A stretch of 64,000 nt of DNA from Pseudomonas paraglycinae (GTDB lineage Bacteria > Pseudomonadota > Gammaproteobacteria > Pseudomonadales > Pseudomonadaceae): contig NZ_BQHR01000012.1 in NCBI RefSeq assembly GCF_021601625.1, positions 124,001-188,000 on the forward strand. Reading direction: 5' to 3'. Positions 52,113-60,578 of the stretch are shown here, piece by piece. The position numbers were made by a program, and so were the translations under genes. The notes beneath the pieces are model-generated. The model had not been told where the DNA came from. It did not search any database and worked only from the letters and a program-made list of their open reading frames with translations. Each line of letters begins with the position of its first letter. Position 1 is the stretch's first letter.

Positions 52113-53285
52113 TCACTTCAAATGACGGAAACTCTGCACCGCCGAGCCCAGCACCACCGCCCCGGCGGCAATCGCCAGCCAGAAGCCGCTGCGGGCACCG
52201 AATGCGTCCACCAGCGCGCCGGAACCGGCAGCGCCGATGGCCACGCCGATGCTCAGACCGGTCACCAGCCAGGTCAGGCCTTCGGTGAGTTTGGCCGGCG
52301 GCACGATGCGCTCGATCAACGCCATCGCCACGATCAGGGTCGGCGAGAAGAACAGCCCGGCGATGAACACCGCGACGGCCAACCCGAAGATGTTGGTCGC
52401 CAGCAGCAACGGCAGCGTGGTCACCGCTGTCGCCAGACCGCCGTAGAGAAACAGGCGCGGCAACGGCAGCTTCGAGCGCATCGCACCGAAGGCGATACCC
52501 GCCAGACAGGAACCGATGGCGTACACCGACAACACGATGCTCGCCGCCGCCGGCTGGCCCTGCTGCTGGGCGAACGCGACGCTGACCACATCCACCACGC
52601 CGACAATCACGCCCATGGCGAGCATCAACGCCAGCAGCCATTGCACGTCGGTCGAGCGAATGATCGAGCCTTTATGCTCTGATTCGTGCGGATGTACCGG
52701 CGGCTCGGTGCTGCGCTGGGCGACGAATGCCGTGACGCCGATGGCCAGCATCAACAGTGCCGCCAGCGGTCCGGCCTCGGGAAACACACCGACGCACAAG
52801 CCTACCGACAGCGGCGGGCCGACGATAAAGCAGACTTCGTCGAGCACCGACTCCAGCGCATAAGCGGTCTGTAACTGCGGCTGGCCGCGATAGATTTCGG
52901 TCCAGCGCGCCCGCGCCATCGCCGACATGCTCGGCATGCAACCGGCCAGTGCTGCGCAGACAAACAGCGTCCAGGTCGGCGCTTGCAAACGGGTGCACAA
53001 CAGCAACATCAGCAACGCGCCCCCGCCGATCAGCGCCGCCACCGGCAGCACTCGCCCCTGGCCGAAACGGTCCACCAGCCGCGACACCTGCGGCGCGCAA
53101 AACGCCGTGGCCAGCGCAAACGTCGCCGCCACCCCACCCGCCAGCGCGTAGCCGCCGGTCAATTGCGAGAGCATGGTGATCACGCCGATGCCGGTCATGG
53201 AAATCGGCATGCGCGCGATCATCGCGGCAATCACAAAAGCCCGGGCGCCGGGGGCGTTGAACAGTTCGCGGTAAGGGTTTGCCAT
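52113..53285 (-). CDS. MFS transporter
   Basis: A 390-residue major facilitator protein with about 12 hydrophobic helices. Characteristic loops include VSRLVDRFGQGRVLPVAALIGG between helices 2 and 3 and the DAFGARSGFWLAIAAGAVVLG ending. Substrate cannot be read from the sequence. ATG 53285 (MANPYRELF) was chosen; ATG 53300 five codons earlier is possible. Its place upstream of the type II thioesterase and aspartate hydroxylase, all on the minus strand, suggests a shared transcript and a role in siderophore traffic. No PvdS box precedes it, so it could also be an independent drug or sugar exporter at the edge of the locus. Confidence 0.85.
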   Translation of the reverse strand: MANPYRELFNAPGARAFVIAAMIARMPISMTGIGVITMLSQLTGGYALAGGVAATFALATAFCAPQVSRLVDRFGQGRVLPVAALIGGGALLMLLLCTRLQAPTWTLFVCAALAGCMPSMSAMARARWTEIYRGQPQLQTAYALESVLDEVCFIVGPPLSVGLCVGVFPEAGPLAALLMLAIGVTAFVAQRSTEPPVHPHESEHKGSIIRSTDVQWLLALMLAMGVIVGVVDVVSVAFAQQQGQPAAASIVLSVYAIGSCLAGIAFGAMRSKLPLPRLFLYGGLATAVTTLPLLLATNIFGLAVAVFIAGLFFSPTLIVAMALIERIVPPAKLTEGLTWLVTGLSIGVAIGAAGSGALVDAFGARSGFWLAIAAGAVVLGSAVQSFRHLK

Positions 53286-53493
53286 CGGATGCAGCCTCAT
53301 CAGGGGCGGCCAAGTTGCCACAAAGCCTGACGGCCGGGGAAGCGCGCAATTGTTGGTGGAATGTGAAGTCCCCAACGCACGCAGGGCCAATCGCTGCCGC
53401 ATAAACCTGTCGATGATTTCATTTACGCGGATGAACTCTCGCCGCCGCCCATCAGTCAGCTAAATAAGCTCTCAACCCAAGGCGCGACCCTGC

Positions 53494-54294
53494 ATGCAGA
53501 TTTCCCTCGCCCGCCAAGTGGCACTGGTCACCGGCGCCAGTTCCGGCATCGGCCACGGCGCCGCCAAAGCCCTGGCCGCAGCCGGTGCTGCCGTGGTCAT
53601 TAACTACAACCGTCAGGCCGAACCCGCCGAAGCACTGGCCCGGCAGATCGTCGCCGACGGTGGACAGGCCATCGCCATCGGCGCCGATGTCTCGAAGGAA
53701 GAAGACGTTGAGCGACTGTTCCAGCAAACCCTCGACGCCTTCGGAACACTAGACATTCTGGTGGCCAATTCCGGCCTGCAAAAAGACGCGGCGGCTGTGG
53801 ATATGTCGCTGGCCGACTGGAATGCGGTGATCGGCGTCAACCTCACCGGCCAGTTCCTTTGCGCCCGCGCCGCGCTGCGGATCTTCAATCGCCAGGGCGT
53901 GCGCGAAGGCGTGTCGCGGGCCGCCGGCAAGATCATCCATATGAGCTCGGTGCACCAGCGCATTCCCTGGGCCGGGCACGTCAATTACGCCGCATCCAAG
54001 GGTGGCGTCGATCAATTGATGCAGACCCTGGCCCAGGAAGTCAGCCACCAGCGCATCCGCATCAACGGCATCGCACCGGGGGCGATCCGCACGGCCATCA
54101 ATAAAGACGCCACCGAAGGCGACGCCGCCCAGGCCCTGCTCAAACTCATCCCTTACGGGCGCATCGGCGATGTCGAGGACGTGGCCAACGCGGTGGTATT
54201 TCTCGCCTCCGATGCCTCCGACTACATCGTCGGCACCACCCTGTTCATCGACGGCGGCATGAGCCTCTATCCGGAGTTCCGTGGCAATGGCTGA
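53494..54294 (+). CDS. Short-chain dehydrogenase/reductase (glucose 1-dehydrogenase-like)
   Basis: A 266-residue classical SDR: TGASSGIGHGAAKAL cofactor motif, ADVSKEEDVERLF, the active-site Ser in HMSSVHQRIPW and YAASKGG (YxxxK), ending in DGGMSLYPEFRGNG, which resembles glucose 1-dehydrogenase-type members. NAD(P)-dependent oxidoreductase of the cytoplasm. The following GH15 gene overlaps its end by several bases, so the two are translationally coupled. A recurrent SDR-GH15 pairing suggests a sugar substrate (glucose released by the hydrolase), but this is an inference. Confidence 0.9.
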   Translation: MQISLARQVALVTGASSGIGHGAAKALAAAGAAVVINYNRQAEPAEALARQIVADGGQAIAIGADVSKEEDVERLFQQTLDAFGTLDILVANSGLQKDAAAVDMSLADWNAVIGVNLTGQFLCARAALRIFNRQGVREGVSRAAGKIIHMSSVHQRIPWAGHVNYAASKGGVDQLMQTLAQEVSHQRIRINGIAPGAIRTAINKDATEGDAAQALLKLIPYGRIGDVEDVANAVVFLASDASDYIVGTTLFIDGGMSLYPEFRGNG

Positions 54295-56116
54295 GCATCA
54301 ATCCGAACGACAAAGCCCCATCGACGCCCACGGCATCATTGGCGACATGCGCAGCGCCGCGCTGGTCAATGACAAGGGCAGCGTGGATTTTTTCTGCTGG
54401 CCGGAGTTCGACAGTCCGTCGATCTTCTGTTCGCTGCTCGATACCCCCGACGCGGGGATTTTCCAGTTGGCTCCGGATCTGCCCGATGCCCGACGCGAGC
54501 AGATTTACCTGCCGGACACCAACGTCCTGCAAACCCGCTGGCTCAGCGATCACGCCGTGGTGGAAATCACCGACCTGCTGCCGATTGGCGACAACGACGA
54601 TGCCTTGCCGCTGTTGATGCGCCGAGTGCGGGTGGTCAGCGGGCAGGCGACGTTTCATCTGCGCTGCGCGGTGCGGCATGACTACGCCCGCGCTGAGACC
54701 CGCGCCGTCATCGATAAACAGGATGTGCTGTTCAGCGCCAGCGGGCAGCCGACGCTGCGCCTGGCCTCGGATCAAACCCTGAACGTCGATAACAATGCGG
54801 CGGCTGCGCAATTCACCCTCAAACAGGATCAAACGGCGGCGTTCATGCTCGGCGCCAGCGACGATCCGCGCTTTGCCGAAGGCGCCGCGCAGCTGTGCAT
54901 CGAACGCACGCTGAAGTTCTGGCGCGACTGGATCGGCCAGTCCAACTATCGCGGTCGCTGGCGGGAAATGGTCAACCGCTCGGCCCTCGCTCTGAAGTTG
55001 CTGACCTCACGCCAGCACGGCGCAATTCTCGCTGCCGCCACCTTCGGCCTGCCGGAAACACCCGGCGGCGAACGCAACTGGGACTACCGCTACACCTGGA
55101 TCCGCGACGCCTCGTTCACCGTTTACGCTTTCATGCGCCTGGGCTTTGTCGACGAAGCCAATGCCTACATGCGCTGGCTGCGCGGGCGGGTCAGCGATTG
55201 CAGCGGCCAGTCGTCGATGAAGCTGAACATCCTCTATGCGATCGACGGCCGCCAGGAACTGCCGGAAACCGAACTCACGCATTTGTCCGGCCATGGCGGC
55301 GCGAAACCGGTACGGATCGGCAATGGCGCCTACGACCAGATTCAACTGGATATCTTCGGCGAACTGATGGACGCCGTTTATCTGGTCAACAAATACGGCG
55401 ACGCGATTTCCCACGAAGGCTGGAACCATGTGATGGAAGTGGTCGATCAGGTCTGTGAGACCTGGCAGACCAAGGACGTAGGCATCTGGGAAATGCGCGG
55501 TGAGCAACATCACTTTCTGCACTCACGGCTGATGTGCTGGGTGGCGCTGGACCGGGCCATCCGCCTGGCCTCGAAACGCTCGCTGCCGGCGCCCTTCGCC
55601 CGCTGGGACCAGACCCGTCAGGCGATTCATGCCGACATCTGGGACAACTTCTGGAACGAAGAGCGCGGGCATTTCGTGCAGTACCAGGGCGGCACGGCGC
55701 TGGACGGCTCGATGTTGCTGATGCCGTTGGTGAGGTTCGTCAGCGCCAAGGATCCGAAATGGCTGGCGACGCTGGAAGCCATCGAAAAACACTTGGTGCG
55801 TGACGGCATGGTTTATCGCTATCGCAATGACGATGCGGGTATCGACGGATTGTCCGGCACCGAAGGCGCCTTCGCCGCGTGTTCATTCTGGTACGTGGAA
55901 TGTCTGGCCCGCGCCGGGCAAGTAGAAAAGGCCCACCTGGAATTCGAACAATTGCTGCGCTACGCCAATCCGCTGGGGTTGTACGCGGAAGAGTTCGACA
56001 ACCGAGGCCGGCATCTGGGCAACACACCACAGGCATTGACGCATCTGGCGCTGATCAGCGCGGCGAGTTTTCTGGATCGCAAGTTGAGTGGGGAGAAGAA
56101 TTACTGGCAGCCGTAG
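54287..56116 (+). CDS. Glycoside hydrolase family 15 protein (glucoamylase/trehalase-like)
   Basis: A 609-residue GH15 protein. The N-terminal beta-sandwich domain (IIGDMRSAALVNDKGSVDFF, WPEFDSPSIFCSLLD) is followed by the (alpha/alpha)6 barrel: GAILAAATFGLPETPGGERN, WDYRYTWIRDASFTVYAFMR, QIQLDIFGELMDAVYL and GLYAEEFDNRGRHLGNTPQA, where the catalytic Glu pair of the family is expected. No signal peptide, so probably intracellular; bacterial members of this type are predicted to cleave alpha-glucosidic bonds, several of them trehalose. ATG 54287 is chosen with GGAG 10 bp upstream; GTG 54281 is equally placed. It overlaps the SDR gene by 8 bp. Confidence 0.88.
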   Translation: MAEHQSERQSPIDAHGIIGDMRSAALVNDKGSVDFFCWPEFDSPSIFCSLLDTPDAGIFQLAPDLPDARREQIYLPDTNVLQTRWLSDHAVVEITDLLPIGDNDDALPLLMRRVRVVSGQATFHLRCAVRHDYARAETRAVIDKQDVLFSASGQPTLRLASDQTLNVDNNAAAAQFTLKQDQTAAFMLGASDDPRFAEGAAQLCIERTLKFWRDWIGQSNYRGRWREMVNRSALALKLLTSRQHGAILAAATFGLPETPGGERNWDYRYTWIRDASFTVYAFMRLGFVDEANAYMRWLRGRVSDCSGQSSMKLNILYAIDGRQELPETELTHLSGHGGAKPVRIGNGAYDQIQLDIFGELMDAVYLVNKYGDAISHEGWNHVMEVVDQVCETWQTKDVGIWEMRGEQHHFLHSRLMCWVALDRAIRLASKRSLPAPFARWDQTRQAIHADIWDNFWNEERGHFVQYQGGTALDGSMLLMPLVRFVSAKDPKWLATLEAIEKHLVRDGMVYRYRNDDAGIDGLSGTEGAFAACSFWYVECLARAGQVEKAHLEFEQLLRYANPLGLYAEEFDNRGRHLGNTPQALTHLALISAASFLDRKLSGEKNYWQP

Positions 56117-56423
56117 TCATCCTTCTTCGCCAGTGCCTGTAAGAAAGATCTCAACTCCGATCGCCGTTTGTAGGATGACTACCTACGAACGGCAAACACC
56201 CCCGAGCCTTGCGGTTGAAGGGCTGGCCCACACAATCGATTCCTTTCGATACAACTTGTTGATGGCACGGCCTACAGAAACCTGCCAACCCCGTTAACGC
56301 TTGGCCCACAACTCACACTTACACCCCGAAATACCTTGTTGCCAGCTGTTACATCGCCCCCTACCATCCACCGCAACGGGCACAGCGGAGCTGTCCAATA
56401 AAAACCCGATTCAAGGAACCAGA
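56117..56423. promoter_or_regulatory. Intergenic region with a hairpin
   Basis: About 300 bp without a convincing gene. A stem-loop at 56163-56193 has 12-base arms (GCCGTTTGTAGG / CCTACGAACGGC, one wobble pair) around a short loop. It could terminate the SDR-GH15 transcript, though no T tract follows. The rest should contain the promoter of the next gene, with AAGGAACC as its ribosome site. Confidence 0.45.
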
Positions 56424-56813
56424 ATGAGCCAACGCATCCACCGCCTGATCGACACCCCACTACGCACCGGCCTCAAGCGCGACGAACTGTGGGAAGCCGC
56501 CGACAAGGGCCTGATCAAATGCTGGGAAATCGGCCGCCAGCGCGCCGCCCGTTTCCCCGACCTCGCCCAACGCTGCAGTGCCGATGAACTGCCGGTACTG
56601 GGCTGGAAAGGCGGGGTCAGTCGCAGCCTGAAGAAGAATGAAAAATACGGATCGCTGAAATACCTGGCCCAGTGGCAAGGGTTGCGTGGGGAAGATCTGG
56701 ATATTGATCTGGGCGCCGAGCGGGTCATGACCTGCTCGCGGACGAAAATGGTGGTGACGTTTACGCCGGATCGCAGCAAGTATTTCAATCAGGTGGCGGA
56801 AGCCGAGGTGTAA
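56424..56813 (+). CDS. Conserved protein of unknown function
   Basis: A 129-residue soluble protein that I do not recognise. It begins MSQRIHRLIDTPLRTGLKRD, has an Arg- and Ala-rich helix (KCWEIGRQRAARFPDLAQRC) and a basic stretch (SRSLKKNEKYGSLKYLAQWQ), and ends in a probable beta-sheet region (ERVMTCSRTKMVVTFTPDRS). It has no signal peptide or membrane helix. The start is ATG 56424 with AAGGAA upstream; an in-frame extension to 56301 lacks a ribosome site. The alpha/beta hydrolase gene begins 11 bp later on the same strand, so the two are likely co-transcribed. Confidence 0.75.
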   Translation: MSQRIHRLIDTPLRTGLKRDELWEAADKGLIKCWEIGRQRAARFPDLAQRCSADELPVLGWKGGVSRSLKKNEKYGSLKYLAQWQGLRGEDLDIDLGAERVMTCSRTKMVVTFTPDRSKYFNQVAEAEV

Positions 56814-56824
56814 GGAGACTTTCC

Positions 56825-57724
56825 ATGACCCGTGCCGAAATCCGATTCAGCCACACCCCAAGCCTGACCATCGGCTATGAGCATCACGGCCCGGAAAACG
56901 GCACGCCGGTCATCCTCCTCCACGGCTTCGCCTACTCCCCCCGCGCCTACGACGAAATCGCCCCGCCCCTCGCTGCCCTGGGCTACCGGGTGATCGTGCC
57001 GTACTTGCGCGGTTACGGCCCGACCCGTTTCAACAGCCCGGACACGCCGCGTTCCGGCCAGCAAGCGGCGCTGGCGCAGGATCTGCTGGATCTGATGGAT
57101 GCACTGGGGATCGAACAAGCGACATTGTGCGGTTACGACTGGGGCGGTCGGGCGGCGTGCATTGTGGCGGCGCTGTTTCCCGAGCGCGTGCGCGGGTTGG
57201 TGACGGGCGATGGCTATAACCTGCAAGACATTCCGAATTCGATCCAGCCGCTGGATCCGCAGAGCGAGCATCGCTACTGGTATCAGTACTACTTCCATAC
57301 GCCCCGTGGCGTTGAAGGGCTGACGCAAAACCGGCGGGCGCTGTGCGAGTTGCTCTGGCAGTTGTGGTCACCGACCTGGGCGCGGAACGCCGAGCGTTAT
57401 CCGCTGAGCGCGCCGGCGTTCGATAACCCGGACTTCGTCGAGGTGGTGATTCACTCTTATCGCCATCGCTTCATGTATGCGCCGGGCGATCCGGCGCTGG
57501 AGTGGATGGAGCAGGCGCTGGAGAAACAACCGGCGATCGGCGTGCCGACGATTTCGCTGTGCGGTGCGGATGATGGCGTTGGCCCGGCGCCGGAAGACGA
57601 TGAAGATGCCCACCACTTCACCGGGATTTACGAGCGGCGGGTGCTGGCGGGTGTCGGGCATAACATTCCCGAGGAAGCGCCGGGCGAAACACTCAAGGCA
57701 TTACTGGATCTGCTCCAGCGCTGA
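56825..57724 (+). CDS. Alpha/beta hydrolase of the epoxide hydrolase/dehalogenase class
   Basis: A 299-residue hydrolase. The oxyanion motif is LLHGFAY and the nucleophile elbow is GYDWGG (CGYDWGGRAACIVAALFPER) with Asp at about 105, which marks the Asp-nucleophile group (epoxide hydrolases, haloalkane dehalogenases) as opposed to Ser esterases. The His is near the end (VLAGVGHNIPEEAPGETLKA). AAGGAG precedes the ATG. Substrate is unknown. Its last 32 bp overlap the 3' end of the convergent GlxA-type regulator gene, so the two stop codons lie inside each other's coding sequence. Confidence 0.85.
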   Translation: MTRAEIRFSHTPSLTIGYEHHGPENGTPVILLHGFAYSPRAYDEIAPPLAALGYRVIVPYLRGYGPTRFNSPDTPRSGQQAALAQDLLDLMDALGIEQATLCGYDWGGRAACIVAALFPERVRGLVTGDGYNLQDIPNSIQPLDPQSEHRYWYQYYFHTPRGVEGLTQNRRALCELLWQLWSPTWARNAERYPLSAPAFDNPDFVEVVIHSYRHRFMYAPGDPALEWMEQALEKQPAIGVPTISLCGADDGVGPAPEDDEDAHHFTGIYERRVLAGVGHNIPEEAPGETLKALLDLLQR

Positions 57725-58676
57725 CCGAAAACCGCTCCCGATAAGCCTGCGGCGTCACACCCATGGCCCGCAGGAAACTGCGTCTTAACGTCTCTTCACT
57801 GCCAAATCCACAATTGGCCGCGACCCGTTTGATCGGCAGTCCGGTATCGCTCAACAACCGGCGGGCGGTTTCGACGCGGATCAGTTCGATGGCGCGGGCC
57901 GGGGTCTGGCCGGTTTCGGCGCGGTAGTGGCGCACGAAACTGCGCTCGCTCATGCCGGCCTGTTCGGCGAGGGTCGGGATGCCCAGGTCGCAGGTCAGGT
58001 GTTCAGCGATCCACGCGTGTAAATCATCGAAGCGGTTGCCCTGTTTTTGCAGCGACAGCGTCACGCTGAATTGCGACTGCCCGCCCGGTCGCTTGAGGAA
58101 CACCACCAGTTGCCGGGCGACGTCCAGGGCCATGTCGCGACCGAGATCGTCTTCGACCATGGCCAGCGCCAGGTCGATGCCGGCGGTGACACCCGCCGAG
58201 GTCCAGACCGGGCCGTCGTTGATGAAGATCGGATTCGGTTCGACCTGCAAGCGCGGGTGCTGCTGCGCCAATTGTTCGCAACGGGTCCAGTGGGTGACGA
58301 CCCGGCGACCGTCGAGCCAACCGCTGGCCGCCAACAGAAATGCACCGGTACAGACCGAAGCCACGCGTCGACAGCCATTTGCATGCTCACGTACCCAACT
58401 CACCAACTCGGCATCTTCGGCAGCGGCGTAAACGCCCCAGCCGCCGGCAATGATCAGCGTATCGCTGGGCTGTTTCGGCAGCGGTTCGGCCAACATCGCC
58501 AACCCGGCGGAAGAGCTCACCGCCCCGTCACCGCTGGCGATGACCTTTGGCGCATACGGCGCAGGCAAACCCTGCTGGCGGGCGATGTCGTTGGCCGAGG
58601 CGAAGACCTGCAACGGCCCGGTGACATCGAGCAATTGCACATTGGCGAACGCGAGGACATGGATGGTTTTCGACAT
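57693..58676 (-). CDS. GlxA-type AraC-family transcriptional regulator
   Basis: A 327-residue regulator with an N-terminal DJ-1/PfpI-like (class I glutamine amidotransferase fold) domain (HVLAFANVQLLDVTGPLQVF, RVASVCTGAFLLAASGWLDG) and a C-terminal AraC/XylS double helix-turn-helix (LGIPTLAEQAGMSERSFVRH; IKRVAANCGFGSEETLRRSF). The Cys of the DJ-1 nucleophile elbow (SVCTGAF) is present. It is divergent from the isonitrile-hydratase-like gene with a 90-bp gap, so it probably controls that gene and senses a related small molecule through its DJ-1 domain. Its 3' end overlaps the alpha/beta hydrolase gene. Confidence 0.92.
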   Translation of the reverse strand: MSKTIHVLAFANVQLLDVTGPLQVFASANDIARQQGLPAPYAPKVIASGDGAVSSSAGLAMLAEPLPKQPSDTLIIAGGWGVYAAAEDAELVSWVREHANGCRRVASVCTGAFLLAASGWLDGRRVVTHWTRCEQLAQQHPRLQVEPNPIFINDGPVWTSAGVTAGIDLALAMVEDDLGRDMALDVARQLVVFLKRPGGQSQFSVTLSLQKQGNRFDDLHAWIAEHLTCDLGIPTLAEQAGMSERSFVRHYRAETGQTPARAIELIRVETARRLLSDTGLPIKRVAANCGFGSEETLRRSFLRAMGVTPQAYRERFSVSAGADPVMP

Positions 58677-58766
58677 TTGGCGTAATTCGTGGGCTGATTG
58701 GCGTATGCGCCAAAACCTACGCGCCTACAGTGAAGCCGTCTACCCCCCTTTTCACGGAGAAGAACC

Positions 58767-59453
58767 ATGGCGTTGCAGATCGGTTTTCTGTTGTTTCCCC
58801 AGGTGCAGCAACTCGACCTGACCGGCCCTTATGACGTGCTGGCCTCGTTGCCGGACGTGCAGGTGCATCTGGTCTGGAAGGATCTGGTGCCGGTCACCGC
58901 CAGCACCGGGCTGGTGCTGAAACCGACCACCACGTTCGAGGACTGCCCGGATCTGGATGTGATCTGCGTACCCGGCGGCGCCGGGGTCGGGCCGTTGATG
59001 GAAGATGAACAGACGCTGGCGTTCATCAAGGCGCAAGCGGCGCAGGCGCGATACGTGACGTCGGTGTGCACCGGTTCGCTGGTGCTTGGGGCGGCGGGCC
59101 TGTTGCAGGGTAAACGGGCGACCACGCACTGGGCTTATCACGATTTGCTGCCGACATTGGGCGCGATTGCGGTGAAGGATCGGGTGGTGCGTGACGGCAA
59201 TCTGTTTACTGGCGGCGGCATTACGGCGGGGATCGATTTTGCTCTGACCCTGGCGCAGGAACTGGTGGGAGTCGATACGGCACAACTGGTGCAGTTGCAG
59301 CTGGAATATGCGCCGGCGCCGCCGTTTGATTCGGGCAGCCCGGACACGGCGCCGAGTGCTGTTGTCGATGAGGCGCGCAAACGTGCGGCGCCTTCGCTGA
59401 AGTTGCGCACGGAAATCACCGAGCGTGCGGCGGCAAAGCTCAACCTGCGCTGA
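58767..59453 (+). CDS. inhA: DJ-1/PfpI-family protein, isonitrile hydratase-like
   Basis: A 228-residue DJ-1 superfamily protein. The catalytic Cys is at 101 in SVCTGSLVLGAAGLL, with an acidic residue in the N-terminal segment (QLDLTGPYDVLASL) and TTHWAYHDLL and GGGITAGIDFAL further on. This pattern is that of Pseudomonas isonitrile hydratase (InhA), which hydrates isocyanides to N-substituted formamides without a metal. The C-terminal tail rich in Ala, Pro and Lys is normal for the family. It is transcribed away from a GlxA-type regulator with a related sensory domain, a common arrangement for inducible DJ-1 enzymes. The in vivo substrate is not known. Confidence 0.85.
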   Translation: MALQIGFLLFPQVQQLDLTGPYDVLASLPDVQVHLVWKDLVPVTASTGLVLKPTTTFEDCPDLDVICVPGGAGVGPLMEDEQTLAFIKAQAAQARYVTSVCTGSLVLGAAGLLQGKRATTHWAYHDLLPTLGAIAVKDRVVRDGNLFTGGGITAGIDFALTLAQELVGVDTAQLVQLQLEYAPAPPFDSGSPDTAPSAVVDEARKRAAPSLKLRTEITERAAAKLNLR

Positions 59454-59476
59454 CATTTCAGCCACACCCAAGAACT

Positions 59477-59566
59477 TGTGGGAGCTGGCTTGCCAGCGAT
59501 AGCGGTGAGTCAGTCAATGAAGATGTCGACTGTGCACACGCCATCGCTGGCAAGCCAGCTCCCACA
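59477..59566. repeat. Inverted REP pair
   Basis: Two copies of a 24-bp Pseudomonas REP (TGTGGGAGCTGGCTTGCCAG..., 59477-59500) in inverted orientation (second copy 59543-59566), separated by 42 bp. The internal inverted repeats and flanking ATCGC are typical. Such pairs are scattered by RAYT transposases and often sit 3' of genes; here after the isonitrile-hydratase-like gene. Confidence 0.9.
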
Positions 59567-59684
59567 GGTCTCAGTGTCAGCCACAGGTTTGCGTGTTGTC
59601 CCGGTTTCTCGCCACACCTTCACTTGTCCCCTCGCCCCCACCCGTGTAGAAAGCCTGTCCACAAATCGTGCACAAGGACTTTCC

Positions 59685-60476
59685 ATGACAGCTCTGCCAT
59701 GGCTCTATCTCGGGCTTCTCAGCCTTGGTTACGGATTGGCGCTGAGTTTCGGCCAGCTCGGCTGGCTGGCGCTGATCTCCATTGCACTGCTGGTTTTCGC
59801 CGGTTACTCCGTGCGCCAGCAAACCGTGCCGGTCGGGCGTTATCTCGGCCATGGCCTGTTTATCGTGTTGGCCCTGGCGCTGGCCCTGCACTGGCTGCCG
59901 GGCTTCTACAACGGCCGGGCCATCGAGCCGCAGCGCTTCACCGACAACGCCGTGCCGTTCTCGATGTACCTGAATCTCGACAAACCGCTGATTGGGTTCT
60001 GGCTGCTGCTAGTCTGCCCGTGGATCGTCGCGCGTCGTTCGTTGCGCCTGACGGTTTACGCCACCGCGCTGGCACTGACGTTGAGTGTGATTCTGGCGCT
60101 GGGCGGTGCGGTGTTGCTGGGCATGATCACCTGGGCGCCGAAATGGCCGGATCAGGCGTGGCTGTGGGTGCTGAACAATCTGCTGCTGGTGACGCTGGTC
60201 GAAGAGGCGCTGTTTCGCGGCTATATCCAGGGCGGCCTCAGTCGGCGTTTCCAACATCTGCCCTACGGCGAAAACCTCGCGCTGCTGCTGGCGTCCCTGT
60301 TGTTCGGCCTGGTGCATGTGGGCGCCGGCTGGCAATGGGTATTGCTGGCGAGCCTGGCGGGTGTCAGCTATGGTCTGGCCTACCGTTTTGGCGGGCTCGG
60401 TGCGGCGATCGCCACGCATTTTGGCCTGAACCTGCTGCACTTCGGCCTGTTCACCTATCCGATGCTCGCGGGTTGA
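59685..60476 (+). CDS. CPBP-family intramembrane metalloprotease homologue
   Basis: A 263-residue membrane protein with about eight helices. The three CPBP (Abi, type II CAAX prenyl endopeptidase) motifs are present: EEALFRGYIQ (EExxxR, Glu 173-174), LLFGLVHVGAGWQW with the metal His, and ATHFGLNLLHFGLF. These are the catalytic residues of the intramembrane glutamate-type proteases. ATG 59685 with AAGGA was chosen; an open frame further upstream runs through the REP pair and is not coding. Bacterial members have diverse roles (bacteriocin immunity, membrane protein processing); no partner is visible here. Confidence 0.87.
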   Translation: MTALPWLYLGLLSLGYGLALSFGQLGWLALISIALLVFAGYSVRQQTVPVGRYLGHGLFIVLALALALHWLPGFYNGRAIEPQRFTDNAVPFSMYLNLDKPLIGFWLLLVCPWIVARRSLRLTVYATALALTLSVILALGGAVLLGMITWAPKWPDQAWLWVLNNLLLVTLVEEALFRGYIQGGLSRRFQHLPYGENLALLLASLLFGLVHVGAGWQWVLLASLAGVSYGLAYRFGGLGAAIATHFGLNLLHFGLFTYPMLAG

Positions 60477-60578
60477 AGCAAGGGCCGTTTTGCGACGCCG
60501 TACTTATAAATGAAAAAAAATTTCAATAAATGGCCGACCCCGCCGACAACCTTTCAAAGCCTTGCGGATTGAAAAACC

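Noticed and set aside
53455-53490. A PvdS box before the SDR gene (TAAAT at 53461)
   Set aside because: The triplet 16 bases downstream is GCG, not CGT, and the SDR-GH15 pair has no evident siderophore role.
59477-59566. CRISPR-like repeat array
   Set aside because: Only two copies in inverted orientation with the Pseudomonas REP consensus; no regular spacers.
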